64,000 nt of DNA from Lentisphaera profundi (GCF_028728065.1 NZ_CP117812.1:1798001-1862000), one strand, 5' to 3'. Shown: positions 34,930-43,932, counted from the first letter of the stretch. Notes: generated from the sequence alone by a model not told the origin. Translations and numbers: made by a program.

Positions 34930-34956
34930 AGCCAAGCTTAATTGCTTGGCTTTTTT
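34930..34956 (+). terminator. Rho-independent terminator after the thioredoxin-like gene
   Basis: AGCCAAGC (34930-34937) pairs with GCTTGGCT (34944-34951) around a TTAATT loop, and T residues follow. Confidence 0.88.
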
Positions 34957-34985
34957 ATGCATTAATACAATTAACAGGACATCCT

Positions 34986-35987
34986 ATGACAACAGCCTAC
35001 GCAGCACAAATCCCCAGTGGCCCACTAAGTAAAATTTCATATTCCCCTGGCGAATTAGAAGCTGGTGAAATAGAAATAGACGTGAAATACTGTGGCCTTT
35101 GCCATAGTGACATCAGCATGATCAATAATGACTGGGCCATTAGTCAATACCCTCTAGTCCCAGGCCATGAAATTGTTGGCACGATCACTAAAATCGCCCC
35201 CTCAGTAACAAATTTAAAACTGGGACAGACTGTAGGCATTGGTTGGCATTCCGGCTTCTGTAACACATGCACTCATTGCATTGAAGGCGATCATAACTTA
35301 TGCTCACAAGCACAAGGAACTATTGTCTCACATCACGGTGGCTTTGCTGACAAATTTCGAGCTCAAGCCACTAGCGTAATCCCCATTCCCGATGGTCTAG
35401 ATCTTTCTACCGTCGGACCTCTATTCTGTGGTGGCATTACCGTTTTCAATCCACTCATTCAATTTGATATCCCTCCAACGGCAAAAGTTGCCGTTATAGG
35501 AATTGGTGGCCTTGGTCATCTAGCGCTACAGTTCCTAAATGCATGGGGCTGCGAAGTCACTGCCTTTACTTCTAGTGAAGATAAAAAACAAGAAGCTTTA
35601 AAGCTGGGTGCGCATCATACCCTAAACTCTAGAAGCTCCGATGAAATTGAAAAAGCCGCAGGCAGTTTCGATCTCATCATCTCTACCGTCAATGTAAAAC
35701 TAGATTGGGAACTCTACATAAATACTTTAAAAGCCAAAGGAAGACTCCATTTTGTCGGAGCGACTCTCGAGCCCATAGAGATACAAGCCTTCTCCCTAAT
35801 CATGGCACAAAGATCAATATCCGGCTCTCCTGTTGGCAGCCCTGCTACCATCGCTAAAATGCTAGATTTTGTCAAACTCCATAACATTCAAGCAAAAGTA
35901 GAACTTTTTCCAATGAGCGAAGTCAACGAAGCTATTGCTCACTTGGAATCAGGCAAAGCTCGCTACAGGATTGTACTCGAAAATTAA
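34986..35987 (+). CDS. Zinc-dependent alcohol dehydrogenase (MDR, cinnamyl/YahK type)
   Basis: A 333-residue medium-chain dehydrogenase. Catalytic zinc ligands are in CGLCHSD (Cys36, Cys39 region) and GHEIVG; the four Cys of the structural zinc are in CNTCTHCIEGDHNLC. The nucleotide fold is GIGGLGHLALQF. The pattern matches YahK/cinnamyl alcohol dehydrogenases, which act on aldehydes with NADPH. The substrate is unknown. It converges with gph (4-base overlap at the 3' ends) and has no operon partner. Confidence 0.9.
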   Translation: MTTAYAAQIPSGPLSKISYSPGELEAGEIEIDVKYCGLCHSDISMINNDWAISQYPLVPGHEIVGTITKIAPSVTNLKLGQTVGIGWHSGFCNTCTHCIEGDHNLCSQAQGTIVSHHGGFADKFRAQATSVIPIPDGLDLSTVGPLFCGGITVFNPLIQFDIPPTAKVAVIGIGGLGHLALQFLNAWGCEVTAFTSSEDKKQEALKLGAHHTLNSRSSDEIEKAAGSFDLIISTVNVKLDWELYINTLKAKGRLHFVGATLEPIEIQAFSLIMAQRSISGSPVGSPATIAKMLDFVKLHNIQAKVELFPMSEVNEAIAHLESGKARYRIVLEN

Positions 35988-36622
35988 GACTGAAGTTTAT
36001 CCTCTAAAGAGCTATAATCATCAAAGACAAAGGTGGGGATTACCCCATCTTTGTTACCCATTCCCGAAGTAAAAAACGCATTGTCAATTTTTGCATTTTG
36101 CGCTACTCGCAAATCTGTATGGTGATCCCCCACCATCAGTGCTTGAGCTGCTTCGATTTGATGAATTTCCAAACATTTGTAAACACCTCCGGGCTCAGGC
36201 TTATGACATCCCGCACCCTCTGGCCCCAATATTGGATTAAAGTATTGATCCAAATCTAATTCTTTCAAAATAATATCAGTCATCGCCTGGGGCTTATTAG
36301 TCAAAACAGCCATAGCTATACCCTTAGATTTCATTAGTTTTAAGAAATCTCTACAGCCCTCGTATAAATGACTAAAGACACAGATATTCTTTTTATAGAA
36401 ATCAAGCATCAGCTTCAACGCTTCAACCGGATCTACATTTTCTCCTTGCAAAGAGCGCTCTACTAATTTTTGAGCGCCATCACCTACATAAGAAACTATT
36501 ATTTCTAAGGGTAAAATCGGTAAGCCATAGGAGCGACGCATCTCATTCACTGCGGCAGCTAAATCTTTTCTCGTATCTACTAAAGTTCCATCTAAATCAA
36601 ATATCAGAAGTTTATATTTCAT
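35984..36622 (-). CDS. gph: HAD phosphatase, phosphoglycolate phosphatase-like (Gph)
   Basis: A 212-residue HAD subfamily IA phosphatase. Motif I is FDLDGTLVDT (Asp9, Asp11), motif II LTNKP, motif III KP(EP), motif IV VGDHHTDL. It is like Gph (2-phosphoglycolate) or related 5'-nucleotidase and beta-phosphoglucomutase enzymes. The start is ATG 36622, overlapping the truC 3' end by 11 bases; an ATG at 36658 would add 12 residues and is less likely. It is the last gene of the nadD operon. Substrate not determined by sequence alone. Confidence 0.8.
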   Translation of the reverse strand: MKYKLLIFDLDGTLVDTRKDLAAAVNEMRRSYGLPILPLEIIVSYVGDGAQKLVERSLQGENVDPVEALKLMLDFYKKNICVFSHLYEGCRDFLKLMKSKGIAMAVLTNKPQAMTDIILKELDLDQYFNPILGPEGAGCHKPEPGGVYKCLEIHQIEAAQALMVGDHHTDLRVAQNAKIDNAFFTSGMGNKDGVIPTFVFDDYSSLEDKLQS

Positions 36623-37352
36623 CGCTATACTCTCGCTCAAGTTTTTTATACTGTTCATCCATACCTAAAACCTTATAAATATTTCTCAAATCCTTATCCG
36701 CTTCTAAGTAAATTTTAATTGGGTCATTCGTAATCGGATGCCTGAAACTCAAGAAAAAGCAGTGCAGCATCAAACGGCGGAGATTAAATTTTTCGCGAAA
36801 AAAACGATTCTGGTGTGAATCACCATCCGTACTATCTCCAATTATGGGATGTGCTAAGCCTCTCATGTGCCGACGAAGCTGATGAAAACGTCCCGTTACC
36901 GGCTCTAATTCAATTAAAGAATAGCGAACTGTCGGATATCCGTCCAATGCCTCGTCGAGCTCCACTGTCCCAAGTCCTCGATAACGACTCAAACAGTCCT
37001 GTATCGCACCATTGCTTTTCTTAATTAGCTGCCTATCAACTTCACCATTCGCTTCAAGCCAGCCTCTTACCAGTGCAATGTACTTTTTCTCAACTGTCTT
37101 CTCTGTAAATTGACGCTGTAATTCGCGGCACATTTCAGGGCTTTTTGCAAAGAGCACCGGCCCAGAAACTGGTCTATCTAAACGGTGAACGGCATAAACA
37201 TATTGACCATCAAGTTTATTGCGCACCATACTCTGCAAAGTCCGCCTATCACGACACATTTCTGAACGGTGAACACTAAACTTTGCATTCTTCTGAGCTA
37301 CCACCAAGTATTCATCTTCATATAAAAATTTTACGTGCTGAGGACCGCTCAT
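36612..37352 (-). CDS. truC: tRNA pseudouridine synthase C (TruC-like)
   Basis: RluA/TruC-family pseudouridine synthase of 246 residues. The catalytic motif is HRLDRPVSG with Asp59. IELEPVTGRFHQLRRHMRGLAHPIIGD is the second family block, and the spacing (GDSTDGDSHQNRFFRE) resembles TruC, which modifies U65 in tRNA, more than the larger RluA/C/D. No S4 domain is present, as for TruC. It overlaps the hydrolase gene before it (ATGA overlap) and gph after it. Confidence 0.85.
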   Translation of the reverse strand: MSGPQHVKFLYEDEYLVVAQKNAKFSVHRSEMCRDRRTLQSMVRNKLDGQYVYAVHRLDRPVSGPVLFAKSPEMCRELQRQFTEKTVEKKYIALVRGWLEANGEVDRQLIKKSNGAIQDCLSRYRGLGTVELDEALDGYPTVRYSLIELEPVTGRFHQLRRHMRGLAHPIIGDSTDGDSHQNRFFREKFNLRRLMLHCFFLSFRHPITNDPIKIYLEADKDLRNIYKVLGMDEQYKKLEREYSDEI

Positions 37353-38302
37353 GACCTCAAAAAGCCACCTATAAAATCATATACTTCTTCATAACATGGC
37401 GCTCTTAAAAGATCATGACATGCATGATCCTCTATACAAAGATGACTATTTTCATAATATCGACTAAAGCGTTTAATTTCTTTGGGATTAACAATACTAT
37501 CACCCGACGACCACGCCAAACCAATCTTGATCTTACGGCTAAGCTCAGACATGTCTTTAGACCTTAACTCTAACATAAGCTCCTGAATTGCATTGAGATA
37601 AGACAAGGGGACTCGCTTAGCAATTAAAGGATCATTTTGGAAAATAAATTGCTCTCGACGCAACTCGCATACATTAGAAGTCACTTCATTACAAGGGATA
37701 CTCAACTTCGCCTTACTCAAATATTTACCTAAAGATTTCATCCCAGGGAAATTCAAATAACGCAGTTCATGAAAAACCTGCAAAACACTATTAGCCATTA
37801 GCCGAACCGGCTTCATTACGCCTCTTCCTTTAGGAATATTCACTCGTAAAGCAGGACTAAGTAATAATAGTTTACTGATTCGCTTAGATATATATCGTTC
37901 CGCCAAAGCCAGGGCAAGTAAGCCACCCATACTAAAACCCACAATGATAATAGGCTTATCGGATTGAGCTTCAATTGCTTTAAGGTCACCCTCTAACTCC
38001 TGTAGATGACAAGCCATACTTACATTGGCACGACTGTACTGATACTCTTTTTCAAGTTCAGAGCCTTTATGAGTATGACGTAATAAATCCAAATCTTTTG
38101 AATCATTAAGATAAAAATTTTGAATATCCTTAAACGCACTGCTATTCAACGCTCGTTCACCATGACCAAGGTGCGTGGGCACATGTACCTGGCAATCATT
38201 CTTCTGTAAGAATTTAGCTAAATCATACATGCGCCCCTCATGCTCGCATAAACCATGCAAAAGTAGACACTCGTATTTGGCTGAAGGGTTTTCGAATTTC
38301 AT
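37349..38302 (-). CDS. Alpha/beta hydrolase (serine aminopeptidase/monoacylglycerol lipase-like)
   Basis: A 317-residue alpha/beta hydrolase. LLLHGLCEHEGRM (oxyanion-hole block) and the nucleophile elbow GFSMGG (Ser124) are clear. The acid is probably Asp in WSSGDSIVNP and the base His is in DHACHDLL. Related proteins are lysophospholipases or lipases. No signal peptide. It overlaps the nuclease gene upstream and truC downstream by 4 bases each, so it is tightly co-translated. Substrate unknown. Confidence 0.8.
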   Translation of the reverse strand: MKFENPSAKYECLLLHGLCEHEGRMYDLAKFLQKNDCQVHVPTHLGHGERALNSSAFKDIQNFYLNDSKDLDLLRHTHKGSELEKEYQYSRANVSMACHLQELEGDLKAIEAQSDKPIIIVGFSMGGLLALALAERYISKRISKLLLLSPALRVNIPKGRGVMKPVRLMANSVLQVFHELRYLNFPGMKSLGKYLSKAKLSIPCNEVTSNVCELRREQFIFQNDPLIAKRVPLSYLNAIQELMLELRSKDMSELSRKIKIGLAWSSGDSIVNPKEIKRFSRYYENSHLCIEDHACHDLLRAPCYEEVYDFIGGFLRS

Positions 38303-39312
38303 TTCTTTTCCTTACTAGCTTTTCTAGGACCTTCGAAATGCTCCCAGCTTTGATACTGAGGGCGGATATTTTTTCGCGTAGCATTCTCAAAGAGCGCAAA
38401 GGATTCATTTGCCTCTTTCTCCACAGGAGTGAAAGCAAGTAATAATGGACGATGGTCCGAAGCAATAAACCAATGGGGAGAATGAGGGATACTCAAAAGA
38501 TCATAATCTATTTCACCTAACATACTGTATGAACAAAAGAAGTAATCAATACGTGAATATTCATCACTCTTATCATAGTAATGAGTCCACGACGCATGGC
38601 TCTTGTCGTAGGGACGCAAATCATATAAACGCTTCTCGTATCTATATCTTCGATATTGAATTTCTTTTATTGGAGAACTATCAAAAGTATCGTTCATGTC
38701 ACCCGCCACTACAATATTAGCTTGCGGATCATTTTTTAGTATGCTATCAACTAAATAATGCAACTGCCTAGCTTCATAGCGACGCATATCAGTTTGCCCT
38801 AAAGCAGTGGGTATCTTAGACTTTAAATGGGCGCCGATAAAATGAAGACGATAGTCATTTTGCCATTCAAAAACACAATAAGCAAAACCACGAGAGACAA
38901 ACACATCTTTACCCTTGAGCTTAAATTTCACTCGTGTGCGATGATCTATTTTCTTAGGCGCAGATTTAGCTAGTATACATAGCCTACGCAAGGAATCAGG
39001 TCCCTTCACAATGGAGCTAAACGAGTAATTAACTTCCCTCGCAAGTAAATCCGCTAGTAACTCCTCTAGCGCTTCACCATGCCCCAGCTCCGATAATAAG
39101 ACAATATCCGCATCAATTCCAGCAATAATATTTGCTGTCGCCTTACGTGAAACAGAGCTTTTTAACTGATATGAAGATTGTGAGGGATTATAATTATAGA
39201 GGTTGTAGGATAATACTTTAACAGGCTCAAGCTTTAACTTGATTTGCCCAGAAGCAACTACCTGGGTAAAAAAAATAAGTAAAAAGAGCAGTTTTAGATA
39301 CCCCACTTTCAT
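38299..39312 (-). CDS. Secreted endonuclease/exonuclease/phosphatase-family protein
   Basis: A signal peptide (first ~21 residues) precedes an EEP-fold domain: LSYNLYNYN, the Glu of LSELGHGE, VAGDMND, SRIDYFF and SDHRPLLLAF are the standard metal and catalytic blocks of the DNase I/exonuclease III/inositol-phosphatase superfamily. It is exported, so it may degrade DNA or phosphoesters outside the cytoplasm. It lies in the nadD-rsfS operon, three bases after rsfS. The substrate cannot be told. Confidence 0.8.
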   Translation of the reverse strand: MKVGYLKLLFLLIFFTQVVASGQIKLKLEPVKVLSYNLYNYNPSQSSYQLKSSVSRKATANIIAGIDADIVLLSELGHGEALEELLADLLAREVNYSFSSIVKGPDSLRRLCILAKSAPKKIDHRTRVKFKLKGKDVFVSRGFAYCVFEWQNDYRLHFIGAHLKSKIPTALGQTDMRRYEARQLHYLVDSILKNDPQANIVVAGDMNDTFDSSPIKEIQYRRYRYEKRLYDLRPYDKSHASWTHYYDKSDEYSRIDYFFCSYSMLGEIDYDLLSIPHSPHWFIASDHRPLLLAFTPVEKEANESFALFENATRKNIRPQYQSWEHFEGPRKASKEKK

Positions 39313-39315
39313 TAA

Positions 39316-39720
39316 TTAGTGAGTATTACGACGCATTAATTCATCACGAAGAATCTGATTCTCAGGACACTCGTAAGGAAATTCATCTGACTTGCGTTTC
39401 CAAAATTCTTCAATATTATAATGACGACGAGCATCAGGGTGAAAAATATGTAAAATTACATTGCCATAATCCTGAACAACCCAATGGCTTTGCTCATCGG
39501 CATCAACCGTATTATAATCCATATCTTGATCTTTAAGCTCAAGGTGAATACGGTTGGCAATAGCTTTTAAATGCGGCTCAGAATTACCTGTACAAATCAC
39601 ATAATAATCCGTAATTGATGAAGTTTCTTTTACATCAATTGTTTTTATATCAACAGCTTTTGATTCTTCACAAAGCTCTGCAATAAGTTTTGCTTTAGCC
39701 TCAGAGTTAATTTGACTCAC
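39316..39720 (-). CDS. rsfS: Ribosome silencing factor RsfS
   Basis: A 134-residue Iojap/RsfS protein that binds uL14 on the 50S subunit and blocks subunit joining under starvation. SSITDYYVICTGNSEPHLKAIANRI and DYGNVILHIFHPDARRHYNIEEFW are diagnostic. The order nadD-rsfS is common in bacteria. ATG 39720 lies 14 bases inside nadD. Confidence 0.96.
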   Translation of the reverse strand: MSQINSEAKAKLIAELCEESKAVDIKTIDVKETSSITDYYVICTGNSEPHLKAIANRIHLELKDQDMDYNTVDADEQSHWVVQDYGNVILHIFHPDARRHYNIEEFWKRKSDEFPYECPENQILRDELMRRNTH

Positions 39721-40336
39721 AATATAATCCTTTGTCTTTTACGTATTCCATAACTTCTGGAATCACTAAATTTTTATTGACATTCCCTTTTGCAATACCT
39801 TTTCGTATCTCAGAAGAAGAAATGTTATTTTGTGGACCATCATCGATTATTCCACTCATCAAGTTTTCTACTTGTCTACCGGCAAAATGCTCGATCAAGT
39901 TAAATTGAAACTGTTTTTTCACTCCTGGGCGACCATAAGTTATAATCGGATAATTCTTAATTATATCCGCATATTTGTACCATGTGTGAAAAATCGCTAA
40001 ATTATCCATACCAATCACTAGCTTAAAGCGTCTTGAAGGCATCGCAGTTCTTAAAGCCGTCAAAGTATGTATTGTATAAGATTCACGATAATTATTTTCA
40101 ATCTCGTAATCAGAGACTAAAAAACGATCTTCATCTTTTACCGCCAACTCGAGCATTGCCAAACGATCTGCTGATGGACTGATTTTCTTTTCGCTCTTAT
40201 GAGGGGGACGAGCACTGGGAACAAACATCACTTCCTGAGCTAATTCACGCTCAAGAATATCGTAAGCTAAGGCTATATGGCCTTGATGAATTGGGTCAAA
40301 GGTGCCGCCCAATACTGCAGTTTCAATTATTTCCAA
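39707..40336 (-). CDS. nadD: Nicotinate-nucleotide adenylyltransferase
   Basis: It makes deamido-NAD from nicotinate mononucleotide and ATP. The nucleotidyltransferase motif GGTFDPIHQGH lies at residues ~10-20, PSARPPHK follows, and ISSSEIRKGI near residue 175 is the second signature. The length of 209 residues is normal. The start is TTG 40336 preceded by AGGATCG; there is no better ATG. It is the first gene of the minus-strand operon leading to rsfS, the nuclease, hydrolase, truC and gph. Confidence 0.95.
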   Translation of the reverse strand: MEIIETAVLGGTFDPIHQGHIALAYDILERELAQEVMFVPSARPPHKSEKKISPSADRLAMLELAVKDEDRFLVSDYEIENNYRESYTIHTLTALRTAMPSRRFKLVIGMDNLAIFHTWYKYADIIKNYPIITYGRPGVKKQFQFNLIEHFAGRQVENLMSGIIDDGPQNNISSSEIRKGIAKGNVNKNLVIPEVMEYVKDKGLYCESN

Positions 40337-40420
40337 TTTTCGATCCTATACTTTAGAACTTTTTATCAAACTAGTGCGCCAAGATTAAATTACAAAAATC
40401 AGCAGCTTGATTATTAAATA

Positions 40421-40453
40421 AAAAAAGGGCTTATCCTCTAAGGAATAAGCCCT
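40421..40453 (-). terminator. Rho-independent terminator of the tRNA-Arg pair
   Basis: Read on the minus strand, GGGCTTAT (with TCC) and GGATAAGCCC form a stem with one bulged base, followed by six T residues. It lies just after the second-transcribed tRNA-Arg gene. Confidence 0.85.
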
Positions 40454-40457
40454 CAAG

Positions 40458-40531
40458 TACACCCATCAAGATTCGAACTTGAGACCTCCTGGTTCGTAGC
40501 CAGGCGCTCTATCCAGCTGAGCTATGGGTGC
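40458..40531 (-). tRNA. tRNA-Arg (anticodon ACG), copy 1 on the map
   Basis: Read on the minus strand it starts GCACCCATAGCTCAGCTGG and ends TTCGAATCTTGATGGGTGTA. The anticodon stem is CCTGG/CCAGG with loop CTACGAA, giving anticodon ACG (inosine-modified to read CGN). D and T arms are standard (AGCTCAGCTGGATAGAGC and GTTCGAATC). Base 1 G faces base 72 T, a G-U pair in the acceptor stem. CCA is not encoded. An identical copy lies 14 bases away. Confidence 0.97.
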
Positions 40532-40545
40532 ATTTGCTTATTTGG

Positions 40546-40619
40546 TACACCCATCAAGATTCGAACTTGAGACCTCCTGGTTCGTAGCCAGGCGCTCTAT
40601 CCAGCTGAGCTATGGGTGC
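40546..40619 (-). tRNA. tRNA-Arg (anticodon ACG), copy 2 on the map
   Basis: Identical over all 74 bases to the neighbouring copy (40458-40531). The two are co-transcribed on the minus strand toward the terminator at 40421-40453, separated by 14 bases. Confidence 0.97.
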
Positions 40620-40785
40620 TTATTAAGCGCTGTCAGTATAAAAAGATTTTGCCTTTTATCAAGACAGTTCATCAAAAAAAATGTACTTTTTTCAATTCAA
40701 TCAAAAAACGCGGGAGATTTTTTGTCGAGTGCTCCTATATTCAGCCATCTTTATAATATATAACCTCATTCAAAAAAGGCTGTTC

Positions 40786-41379
40786 ATGAAACTTTTCAAG
40801 TACCTCACTTTCTCCACTCTTCTTGCTCTACTCGCCAGCTGTGCAAACGACGATAATACCTACACTCGTAACAATACTCGTGAACCAGTAGCTACAATCC
40901 CAGGCGGATCAGGCCCTTTATATGGCGAAGGCGATGATACGAATGGTGGATTACCTGAAATAGAGGAAGGTGTATTTGTTGGAGAGGAAACAATTGGTGC
41001 TGTAATCAATGGCAATATTCACGGAACTCCAGTAGCTCACGATATTGAACCTGTATACTTTGCTTTTGACAGTGCGGCAGTGCGCAGTGCTGAAGATGAA
41101 AAAATCCAAGCCATTGCAGAATTTTTAACTGAGAACGAAACTTTCACTTTAGTTATTGGTGGTCACTGTGACGAACGTGGTAGTGATGAATACAATCGTT
41201 CACTCTCCGAAAAACGTGCACTCTCAGTTAAAGAATCATTATTTAGTATCTCACCTGATTTAGAAATTCGCATTGAAACTGTCGCTTATGGCGAAGAAAA
41301 ACCTGCCGTCATTGGTGCAGACAGTCAGTCCTATGCAAAAAACCGTCGTGCTGAATTCGAAGTTTACGAAGCGAACTAA
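40786..41379 (+). CDS. pal: Pal-like peptidoglycan-associated lipoprotein (first copy)
   Basis: A lipoprotein signal with lipobox LASC (about residue 18) is followed by a linker of ~80 residues rich in Gly/Asp and an OmpA C-terminal domain (about 85-197) with VYFAFDSAAVRS, GHCDERGSDEYNRSLSEKRA and AKNRRAEFEVYE. This is the peptidoglycan-binding Pal fold that links outer membrane and cell wall. I use ATG 40786 with AAAGG upstream; an ATG at 40681 would add 35 residues. It is followed by a second Pal-like gene after two bases. Confidence 0.88.
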   Translation: MKLFKYLTFSTLLALLASCANDDNTYTRNNTREPVATIPGGSGPLYGEGDDTNGGLPEIEEGVFVGEETIGAVINGNIHGTPVAHDIEPVYFAFDSAAVRSAEDEKIQAIAEFLTENETFTLVIGGHCDERGSDEYNRSLSEKRALSVKESLFSISPDLEIRIETVAYGEEKPAVIGADSQSYAKNRRAEFEVYEAN

Positions 41380-41381
41380 GC

Positions 41382-41981
41382 GTGAACTTTAAAACTTTAC
41401 ATCTCTGCGCTTTCGTGGCGGTCATAACTTTAATGACTGCCTGCCAATCCACAAATGGAGACGGCACTTCAGCTAATGCGTCTGCGATCACCGCAAATAA
41501 CACCGCAGAAGACCCCGCAAGTAAAGTTTTTAAACCAGAGGATCATTCCCCTGAACTCAACCCATTAAAAGACATAAGCGACGGCCAATTCAACAAGGGC
41601 GCGAATAATCCCTTTGAAATCGAAGGTGAGCAAATCCACCACGATTTCTCTCCTGTTTATTTTGCTTTCAACTCCACCGCCATCGATAAAAGTAATTTGC
41701 GCCCTCTGAAAATTTTAGCCAAGTACATCGCTGACAACAAAAACTTTCATCTGATCATTCACGGACATACCGATGAAAAAGGCTCCGAACAGTACAATAG
41801 AATTTTAAGTGAAAAGCGCGCACTCGCCGTAAGAGAAGTCCTTTTATCATATTACGATATCACGACTAAAATCCATACCATTGGCATGGGAGAAGAACAA
41901 CTCGCTACTCCTGGTGATTCGATCAAGGATCATGCCAATAATAGAAGAGCGCAATTCGAAATTATTGCCGTCTCAAAATAA
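41382..41981 (+). CDS. Pal-like peptidoglycan-associated lipoprotein (second copy)
   Basis: A lipoprotein signal with lipobox MTAC (near residue 20), a ~70-residue acidic linker and an OmpA-like domain: VYFAFNSTAIDKSN, GHTDEKGSEQYNRILSEKRA and NNRRAQFEI. It is a paralogue of the preceding gene, diverged in sequence but equal in layout, so a tandem duplication. The start is GTG 41382 (two bases after the first gene's stop). miaB follows 26 bases on. No tolB, tolA, tolQ or tolR is in the window. Confidence 0.85.
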   Translation: MNFKTLHLCAFVAVITLMTACQSTNGDGTSANASAITANNTAEDPASKVFKPEDHSPELNPLKDISDGQFNKGANNPFEIEGEQIHHDFSPVYFAFNSTAIDKSNLRPLKILAKYIADNKNFHLIIHGHTDEKGSEQYNRILSEKRALAVREVLLSYYDITTKIHTIGMGEEQLATPGDSIKDHANNRRAQFEIIAVSK

Positions 41982-42007
41982 GTAACCCCACAAGCTCAGC
42001 TCAAAAA

Positions 42008-43360
42008 ATGTCAAAAGAAAAAGTTCTTATTAAAACTTACGGTTGTCAAATGAATGACCGTGATTCCGAAGCCGTAGAAATGGACCTCATCAAAAGTGGC
42101 TATGAGATTACCTCTGAAGAAAAAGAAGCGGATGTCATCATTTTAAATACTTGCTCGGTTCGCGATCAAGCAGAAAGAAAAGCTCTCGGTAAAGTAGGTA
42201 GTTTAAAAAAATTACTCCGCAAGCAACCCAACTTACAGATTGGCGTCATCGGCTGCATGGCTCAAAGTCGTGCCGATGACATCGTAGATAAACATGCCAA
42301 TGTGAGCTTTGTCGCAGGCACTGACCAACTCCATAAAATCCCCAGCTTAATCGCCGCATCAAAAAAATCTGAAACTGCACTGATCGAAACGGGCCTCTCT
42401 AGAGATATCATGGAGCGCTTAGACAATCACCCCGAAGGGCAAACTAATGCGTCCATCGCCATCATGCGTGGCTGTAATGAGTATTGTACTTATTGCATTG
42501 TCCCTTTTACTCGAGGACAAGAAAAGAGTCGCTCCATCGGCTCTGTCATTGCCGAAGTCAAAGCACTCGCCGAAAAAGGTGTTCGCGAAGTCATGTACCT
42601 CGGCCAAAACATCACTGCCTATGGCCTCATTGAAGCTCGCCGTGATCGCACTTTTGACAAAGAAATCTCCCCTTTCGCAGAATTACTTCGCGAAACGGCA
42701 AAAATTGAGGGCATTAAGCGGATTCGCTTTACATCTCCTCATGCTCGTTATTTCAACGATGACTTAATTAACACTATTGCCGCAGAGCCAAAAATCTGTC
42801 GTGCTATTCACTTTCCTCTTCAATCTGGCTCCGATCGTTTACTCAAGGTTATGCGTCGTCGTCACACGGCCGCAGAATTTCTCTCTTGGATCAACAAAAT
42901 GAAAGCACGCATTGAAGGCATCACCTTTTCTACTGATTTAATTGTCGGTTTCCCAGGTGAAACTGATGAAGATTTTCAGGCTACCCGTGATCTCTGTAAT
43001 GAAGTAGATTTTGACCAACAGTTTATTTTCCGCTATTCAACCAGAAAAAATACTCCTGCTGCTCAGATGCCTAATCAATTAGGCGAGGAAATTAAGATTG
43101 AACGTAATCAGATCCTTTTACAAGACTTACAAGAACGTCTCATTGCAAAAAATGAAGCTCGTGTCGGCACTGTTGAAGAAATCATGGTCGAAGGTGTGAG
43201 CAAGCGAAATGATGAGAAATGGGCCGGACGAACCACCAATTATAAGATTGTTATTTTTGATCCTCAAGAAAACATCAAAGTCGGTGATATGATCAATATT
43301 AAAATCGAACGAGCCACACAGCATTCTTTATATGGGTCATACCTCAAGCACCAAGACTAA
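42008..43360 (+). CDS. miaB: tRNA-2-methylthio-N6-dimethylallyladenosine synthase MiaB
   Basis: A radical-SAM methylthiotransferase of 450 residues acting on A37 in tRNA. An N-terminal UPF0004 domain with cluster Cys residues (TYGCQMND, ILNTCSVRD and GVIGCMAQ) is followed by the radical-SAM motif RGCNEYCTYCIVPFTRG and a C-terminal TRAM domain. Length and motif spacing match MiaB. It lies after the two Pal-like genes and converges with a secreted-protein gene. Confidence 0.95.
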   Translation: MSKEKVLIKTYGCQMNDRDSEAVEMDLIKSGYEITSEEKEADVIILNTCSVRDQAERKALGKVGSLKKLLRKQPNLQIGVIGCMAQSRADDIVDKHANVSFVAGTDQLHKIPSLIAASKKSETALIETGLSRDIMERLDNHPEGQTNASIAIMRGCNEYCTYCIVPFTRGQEKSRSIGSVIAEVKALAEKGVREVMYLGQNITAYGLIEARRDRTFDKEISPFAELLRETAKIEGIKRIRFTSPHARYFNDDLINTIAAEPKICRAIHFPLQSGSDRLLKVMRRRHTAAEFLSWINKMKARIEGITFSTDLIVGFPGETDEDFQATRDLCNEVDFDQQFIFRYSTRKNTPAAQMPNQLGEEIKIERNQILLQDLQERLIAKNEARVGTVEEIMVEGVSKRNDEKWAGRTTNYKIVIFDPQENIKVGDMINIKIERATQHSLYGSYLKHQD

Positions 43361-43392
43361 GCAAATGCTCTCAACTGCTTACTCAGTCTTGG
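43351..43392. terminator. Hairpin between convergent genes (possible bidirectional terminator)
   Basis: CCAAGACT-AAGCA (43351-43363) can pair with TGCTT...AGTCTTGG (43376-43392) with a short bulge. It covers the end of miaB and lies just before the convergent gene's stop. No long T run is present on either strand, so its termination strength is uncertain. Confidence 0.45.
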
Positions 43393-43403
43393 TAATATTG
43401 AAA

Positions 43404-43901
43404 CTAAATATCTAAGCCAGCTCTTATACACAGCTCTTGATCGATGATCTCGAGCTGCGCCGAGTATCCGGCTTGCTTTTCAGCAGGTAAATTCTGCAAA
43501 ACTAAAGTACGGTATTCATCTAAAGAAATTAATAAATTTTTTCTTTCTTTAGTCACCTGTTCTACATCTTTCGAAATGATATAAAGTTGCCTAATCATAG
43601 CGTTAAGTTCTTTATAATAGAGCTGTTTCGTTTCTTCATTGCTACGGTCTTTCGTAAATTTCTCTCGTCGCTTCACATATTTTTCATGAATTTTTTCAAA
43701 TTCACGATTAACTTGTTTGAGTGCCACTTCAAGTTTCACCCGATCGTAATAAAGTTCACCCTGGGCTTCACGAACAAATGAGCTCAAGTCAGCTGCTGAT
43801 TTCTCAAATGATCCAGCTCTCCCTTTCGCCAGTTCATACTCATTCTTTTCCTGTGCAAAAATCACACCACAGGCAAACAGTAAACATATAAATGCTTTCA
43901 T
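43404..43901 (-). CDS. Secreted coiled-coil protein of unknown function
   Basis: A 165-residue protein with a signal peptide (first ~16 residues ending FAQ) and a long helical, charged middle (KLEVALKQVNREFEKIHEKY, then KRREKFTKDRSNEETKQLYY) likely to form a coiled coil. Two Cys-free helices and a C-terminal Cys (ELCIRAGLDI). I recognise no family. It follows the pseudopilin pair on the same strand after 31 bases. Confidence 0.6.
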   Translation of the reverse strand: MKAFICLLFACGVIFAQEKNEYELAKGRAGSFEKSAADLSSFVREAQGELYYDRVKLEVALKQVNREFEKIHEKYVKRREKFTKDRSNEETKQLYYKELNAMIRQLYIISKDVEQVTKERKNLLISLDEYRTLVLQNLPAEKQAGYSAQLEIIDQELCIRAGLDI

Positions 43902-43932
43902 AATTCTTCCTTTTATTTTATTGATTTATTAA

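Noticed and set aside
40524-40763. 79-codon frame starting in the tRNA-Arg gene
   Set aside because: Its start is tRNA sequence read in the opposite direction, a common false protein.
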